Below are positions 59,601-64,000 of a DNA stretch of 64,000 nucleotides, one piece after another (the stretch's first letter is position 1; every line of letters begins with the position of its first letter). The notes beneath the pieces were generated by a model. It was not told the DNA's origin. It did no database searches and saw only the letters and a program-made list of their open reading frames with translations. The DNA comes from Sphagnum compactum. Taxonomy: Eukaryota; Bryophyta; Sphagnopsida; Sphagnales. The position numbers and the translations under genes were made by a program. The stretch spans positions 33,160,213 through 33,224,212 of the forward strand of contig OZ234493.1 of assembly GCA_965153455.1 (NCBI GenBank), given 5' to 3'.

Positions 59601-61166
59601 GAATTGAGAAATCTCCATCCTCACAATTAAGAAAGCTGGAACAAGGTTTAAAGAACAAGCCAGAACAAGTTTTTGAACTTCTTCTTTTAAGTCAAAGAAA
59701 GACCTCCAAAAAAGGACTTACAAAACTGTGAACAAAGGACAATACAACAAAGACAAAACAAGAACAAGAAAACAAAAGGACTATCACTTGCAGTATGAAC
59801 AACAATGACTATCACTCACTTGTTCAGGAACCATAAACAATAACATGTATGATAGTGACTTCTCTATCACAACTTCCCCGCTGACTTCATCAGCTCCCTT
59901 CAGTGGGTATAGGCCACTGTAAACAGTGTATTGAGTTTCTGTTGCAAGTTTGGAAGTATTGGGAAGAGTCAGCAATGATTCTGGCTAGCAACAAACAACA
60001 ACAAAAGGAGAAACACAAATAGAAAAGACTTGAGGGGGAAAAAAAACAGACATAGAGAAAAGGAAGACGAAACATAGAAAGACTGAATACACAGGGGAAA
60101 TAGACCAAGTGGGCTTTACAGGAAGCTCCCCACTTACAAGAGTCTATAAAAAATCATTCAGAATACTCTGAATGCTAAAATTCCAAAAAGGAACTCTTCT
60201 TTATCGTGCAACCCTCTAGAATCTCATTGACCATGGAAAAAATGGGTTTGTAGAAGGAACTGAGCCACTTCAAAACTTCAGTAAGGCAAGTGGAACTTGC
60301 TGCACAGATAAATCTCAGTTCAGTCGGATTTTTCCGAAATTCCAAACAGCACAAAGAAACAGAAGATGAGGACTCGACACTTTTCAGTACTAAATTATGA
60401 GCATTATTCATAGAATGATGAAATTTAAGGATTTCCGGCAGGGCAAGATTTGAGATCTCATGGAGAATTAAGCTCACAGAAAACAGAAGAAACATAGCGC
60501 TTTTTACAAAGAAAAAACCAAAATTATTACTACACATGGATAAGGAAGATCCTTGGAGAGACTCTTTAGATGATCCAGATCCCCTAAAGGAACAGACAAA
60601 AGAACGAACGGGAAGAGGATTGAACAACAGTCCTCTTGTGCACAAACAAAAAGACCCTTTGGCTTTCCATTCACTCAAGATCCTTTGAACTCCTAGAAGA
60701 AACTCTTCATGTTTATCGCCATTTTCCTGTTTGTTGCATCCATGTAGAATGTGAGGATTTTGTGAGCAAGGATGGGTGTGAATTTCCAAGGGAGGAGAGA
60801 AGCGTCATCAGCAAATTTTGTTCACTCACTGGTATATTCCTCCTCCATTTGCAGCAGCATCTCCTTCTTGTATCCGAAGCCAGTTTTGTTGTAATTCTCA
60901 CTCCGCGTCAATGTCTTCCGAAACGCCTTAGAATCGAACTGCTGCTCTGATTGCTCCGAAGCAGCAGCAGCAGCAGCAGCAGAAGAGCCACCTGCAGCAT
61001 CACCGCGCACCACGACTCCTCCTCCTCCTCCTCCTCCTCCTACTCCTCCTTGTCGCGCATTCCTAGAAACCCTAACAGACTTCGAGGGAAGAAGACCACC
61101 CACAAGACTCCCACCCGCAACCCATCCGCCTACTGCCGGAACCCGCAGACTGCAAGAGCTTGCCAT
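56661..61166 (-). CDS. HDR: Plastid 4-hydroxy-3-methylbut-2-enyl diphosphate reductase
   Basis: Last enzyme of the plastid MEP pathway (IspH): a 4Fe-4S protein reducing HMBPP to IPP and DMAPP. Ten exons keep frame and give 486 aa: 61166-60830, 59484-59288, 59151-58972, 58782-58651, 58378-58304, 58051-57946, 57764-57670, 57417-57232, 56948-56862, 56726-56661. The ATG at 61166 ([14 protein letters not shown]) is the first in frame. The transit-peptide region carries runs of Gly and Ala. Cluster cysteines are C142 ([10 protein letters not shown]), C233 (DTTCPWVSK) and C370 (NTICDATQ). Substrate-binding blocks [31 protein letters not shown] and [11 protein letters not shown] are intact. It has the plant-specific N-terminal domain ([19 protein letters not shown]). 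The first intron is about 1.35 kb, the rest are short. Expected to be functional. Confidence 0.97.
60961..61045 (-). repeat. Gly and Ala codon repeats in the HDR transit peptide
   Basis: A GGA-type run encodes eight or more Gly and a GCT run encodes seven or more Ala, separated by [12 protein letters not shown]. Both lie before the conserved HDR N-terminal domain. Confidence 0.8.
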
Positions 61167-64000
61167 TACTAGAACAAAAAAGACTCCCACCAAAAACTAA
61201 AAACAAAAAAGCAACAATCAACCAAAGCTCTAAAAAAACCGCAAAAACACAAACACAAACACAAACCCACACACCCCAAAACTTTCCTCTCTTAATCAAA
61301 ACACACAAGCGCAAATTTCACACACACACACCAAAACTTCCTCTCACAAACACAACTAAAATGGACACACAAATAAAAAGCACGACTGGAGTTCGTTCAA
61401 CTCTAAATAATATATCGCACACACACACCCAATACAATAAGCCAAAAAAATTCTCAAAAATTCTCAAAAATTCTAAATAATTACACACACAATCTCAACT
61501 TTCAAGCAAGAAAAAATAAAAAATTTAATCCCAAAAAGCGACGATAAATTTTTTTTAAAAAAAAGATAAAAGTCGCCCACCTCGGTTGAAAAGTGAAGCG
61601 GAGCTTGTGGGGGGGGGGCGGGTACGTACGAAGGCAAATGCATCAGCAAAACAGCAGCAGAACCGAAATGCTGATGTAACACAGAATCGGCCGTTCTAGT
61701 CAAATTTTAGCACCAAATCTGCTGCACAACTGTACAATTCCAGCAAGGGGCCAGACCGTTCCATGGCATTAAGGTCTGGGTGGGTTCAGCAAATTTGTTG
61801 CAGTCAAACAGAGATTATGTCACTGGTTACGAATGCATGATGATTGCCGGAAGATTATGGTGTATAATAATCTGTTCAATAAATTTAATAGAATCTGCAC
61901 CATCGTTGTTGGTAGGTATCTTCATGTTTTTGAGTGAGGCCTCTTAATTATAGTGGCCATATTAATTAAGCTCAAAACATTGTTAGATTTGAAGGGTTTA
62001 GGGTTTTTAAGAAATGTGCCAAACCCTAAAACCTTAAAAACGGACCCTCATTTAGTCTAAGCATACATATTGGGATTTTTAAAAAATATTTTTAGAAACA
62101 ATTTAAATGAATTTTGGGATTTTTTTTTATCATGGTGCAAACACAAGTGTTGGCCAGTTATATAAGAAAAATCCCAATTATTTGTCGGGATTTATTGGAT
62201 TTTTAAAAAAAAAACTTTTGAGTAACGAACTCTATACACAACCATTATATTGAATGCCTTTATATGTACTACCCTTATATCTAATTTGTCTCTGACTAAT
62301 AGGATTTAAACAATATTGATATTCAACCCATTAGGGTTTTGAAAATGTCAAATATGCATTTTGCTCAGGATTTAAGGTTGAAAGAGAACCTATCACACTT
62401 CCTTTCAGCATTTTGCACTTTTGCATTTATGTTGAGATTTTCTCTAAGATTATTATAAGTCGTTTTTCAAAACTTTGCTTGAGCTTTTTGTAGTGTCGAG
62501 TGCTTCATATTCTTAGCTTCATACTTTGTTATGATTTTTTTCATAACAACAAGTCCTTCACTTTGTTTTTGCCTTAAATTTCACAACACCAAACACCAAG
62601 TGCTCCATTTCCTCTTTTATTTTAATATTCATAAAAACTCGAGCTCCTTCGCAATGTCGAGGTATTACATTTTCTCCTTTATGACCTTGTGTTTGCAATT
62701 TGAATCAAATATGTTTTTGGATTTTTTTTCCTTTTGCTTCTTTTTTTTTGGGTGTGTTTTGGTGTCTTTTTTTTCTTGTTGTATCTAGTTTTGTTGCTTG
62801 GTGAATCAAAAAAGTTTAGCAAATTAGGAGAATTTACATTTAATTTTGTCATTTGATTAATTAAGAAAATTTGGTTATGGTATTGTGTTTTTTGAAAATT
62901 TGGTGCTTTACAGTTGCAATGGTTATATGCCCTTGTCCACTTGTGACGACATTTGGCTTCAGAAGTTAGTTTTATGTCATTACTCTTGTGTTCAATTTCA
63001 TTCTCACTCTTTTCTCTTTTCGAAGAAATGTTGCATGCCATGATTAAAAAGATAATGGACCAACATGTTATATCGCATCTTACATCTACAACAATAATTT
63101 TTGTTAGTTTTGATCTTTGTATGTCTCATGATGATATGAATGTTTTTGATCTAGTTATCAATGAATGAAACATGGGTTGCCCATGCATTTTATTGTGAGG
63201 ATGTTTGAAGTGAACAAAATGACTTGCAGTCCTTGACTATACAATTCCAATCTTTATTGGAAAAGTTTGGTTTGTTACATTAGGTAATCACATTTGCAAA
63301 CGATGAATGCACTAATATAACAACTATTGCAACACCTTTGCATTCCATCATTGATTGTAAAGCTTTGAAAATTTTCAAGGTTTATGAATACACAAGACTT
63401 TTGCACATGATGCCTAAGGCCTCTCGATATGCTACAAATGACAACAAAGTTCCTACCGAGTTGAAAAAATCGAAAATCCATTTAGCTTTACAACAAAAAA
63501 TTAATTAAGGCCCAAATGTGGGTTCATGTTGAGGCAATAACATCTTGTTTGAATATTGTTGTTGTATCAATGTGTGATGAATTAGCCTAGGGGCTTGATC
63601 GGTTGTTGTAAAATGTTTTGATAATAACTATTGCATTTACTATGAACATGAAAGTTGAACTAATAACTTTCTTGTGTGATTTAAATGTCTAACCCATTTG
63701 AGGCTAAGGTCTCCATTTTGCACATAAATATGTGTTTGGAAAATATAAAAATGATCAGACCTTTTTTTTGAGTTTTTAAGGTTTTTTTATGCACATCAAG
63801 TTCATAACATAATGGCTATTGTGTTGGATTTGTGTTTCAAATATTTGCATGTTATGGAAAACTTGGTGGGAAATGCAATTTGGTTAGCATCTAAATATGA
63901 TGTTAGGGTTGTCATTCCTCTCCTAATGGTGTGCTTTGATTTGTTAACCTTATTGCAACTACATCTATAACAATGACAATTGATGTTGTGGGTTCAAATC
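61167..64000. other. HDR promoter region and AT-rich spacer
   Basis: 61167-61470 is rich in CACAAA/ACACAC repeats and probably contains the HDR promoter and 5' UTR. Beyond 61700 it is AT-rich with telomere-like motifs at 61994-62010 and 62021-62033. No gene is recognised to the window end. Short frames such as 62953-63168 have no familiar features. Confidence 0.5.
61994..62033. repeat. Telomere-like motifs in both orientations
   Basis: GGGTTTAGGGTTTTTAAG and AAACCCTAAAACC lie about 10 bp apart and are inverted relative to each other, forming a loose hairpin. Confidence 0.65.

Noticed and set aside
63980-64000. GGGTTCAAATC resembling a tRNA B box at the window end
   Set aside because: No A box or cloverleaf could be found before it, and the sequence is cut by the window edge.

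Overview
This is nuclear DNA from a land plant. It carries split genes with GT..AG introns of roughly 80-1350 bp. Two genes encode plastid proteins (SecA1, and HDR of the MEP pathway), and there is a P-class PPR gene, an organellar methionine aminopeptidase and a mitochondrial glycine-carrier homologue. Genes are GC-richer than the very AT-rich spacers, which contain homopolymer runs, CT/GA microsatellites, tandem repeats and a decayed CACTA-type transposon. Style and protein similarity suggest a seed-free plant (bryophyte-like), but this is a weak inference.

Layout. 2457-6170 (-): organelle-type PPR protein with a probable 5'-UTR intron. It is head-to-head with 6819-13690 (+): SECA1, 20 exons and 1085 aa. 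15077-18060 (+): SLC25A38/Hem25-type carrier, 8 exons. 21198-24183 (+): MAP1-type methionine aminopeptidase, 10 exons, all five metal ligands present. 26075-26395 (-): small one-pass membrane protein beginning MCPLR. 33881-37197 (+): membrane-anchored BNR/sialidase-like protein, 9 exons. 47064-49430 (-): unrecognised 788-codon Ser/Arg-rich ORF. 56661-61166 (-): plastid HDR/IspH, 10 exons and 486 aa. Exon boundaries were worked out by hand from splice signals and protein-family continuity. For SECA1, Hem25, MAP1, the sialidase and HDR every junction keeps the reading frame.

The rest (about 1-2.4, 18-21, 26.4-33.8, 37.2-47 and 49.5-56.6 kb, and 61.2-64 kb) is AT-rich spacer. The main identifiable items are tandem arrays (71-bp x7 at 52.9 kb, ~102-bp x~10 at 41.7 kb, ~57-bp at 28.6 kb), a CACTA DUF4216 pseudogene at 38.9 kb, and scattered TTTAGGG telomere-type motifs, several near genes.

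The genes do not form a cluster or pathway. Several serve organelles (SECA1 thylakoid export, HDR isoprenoids, MAP1 N-terminal Met removal, Hem25 glycine import for haem), which is unremarkable for plant housekeeping genes. I found no convincing new multi-gene system. The most novel items are the unrecognised long ORF at 47-49.4 kb, the frame-preserving 102-bp array, and the plant sialidase-like gene with a triple tandem splice acceptor.
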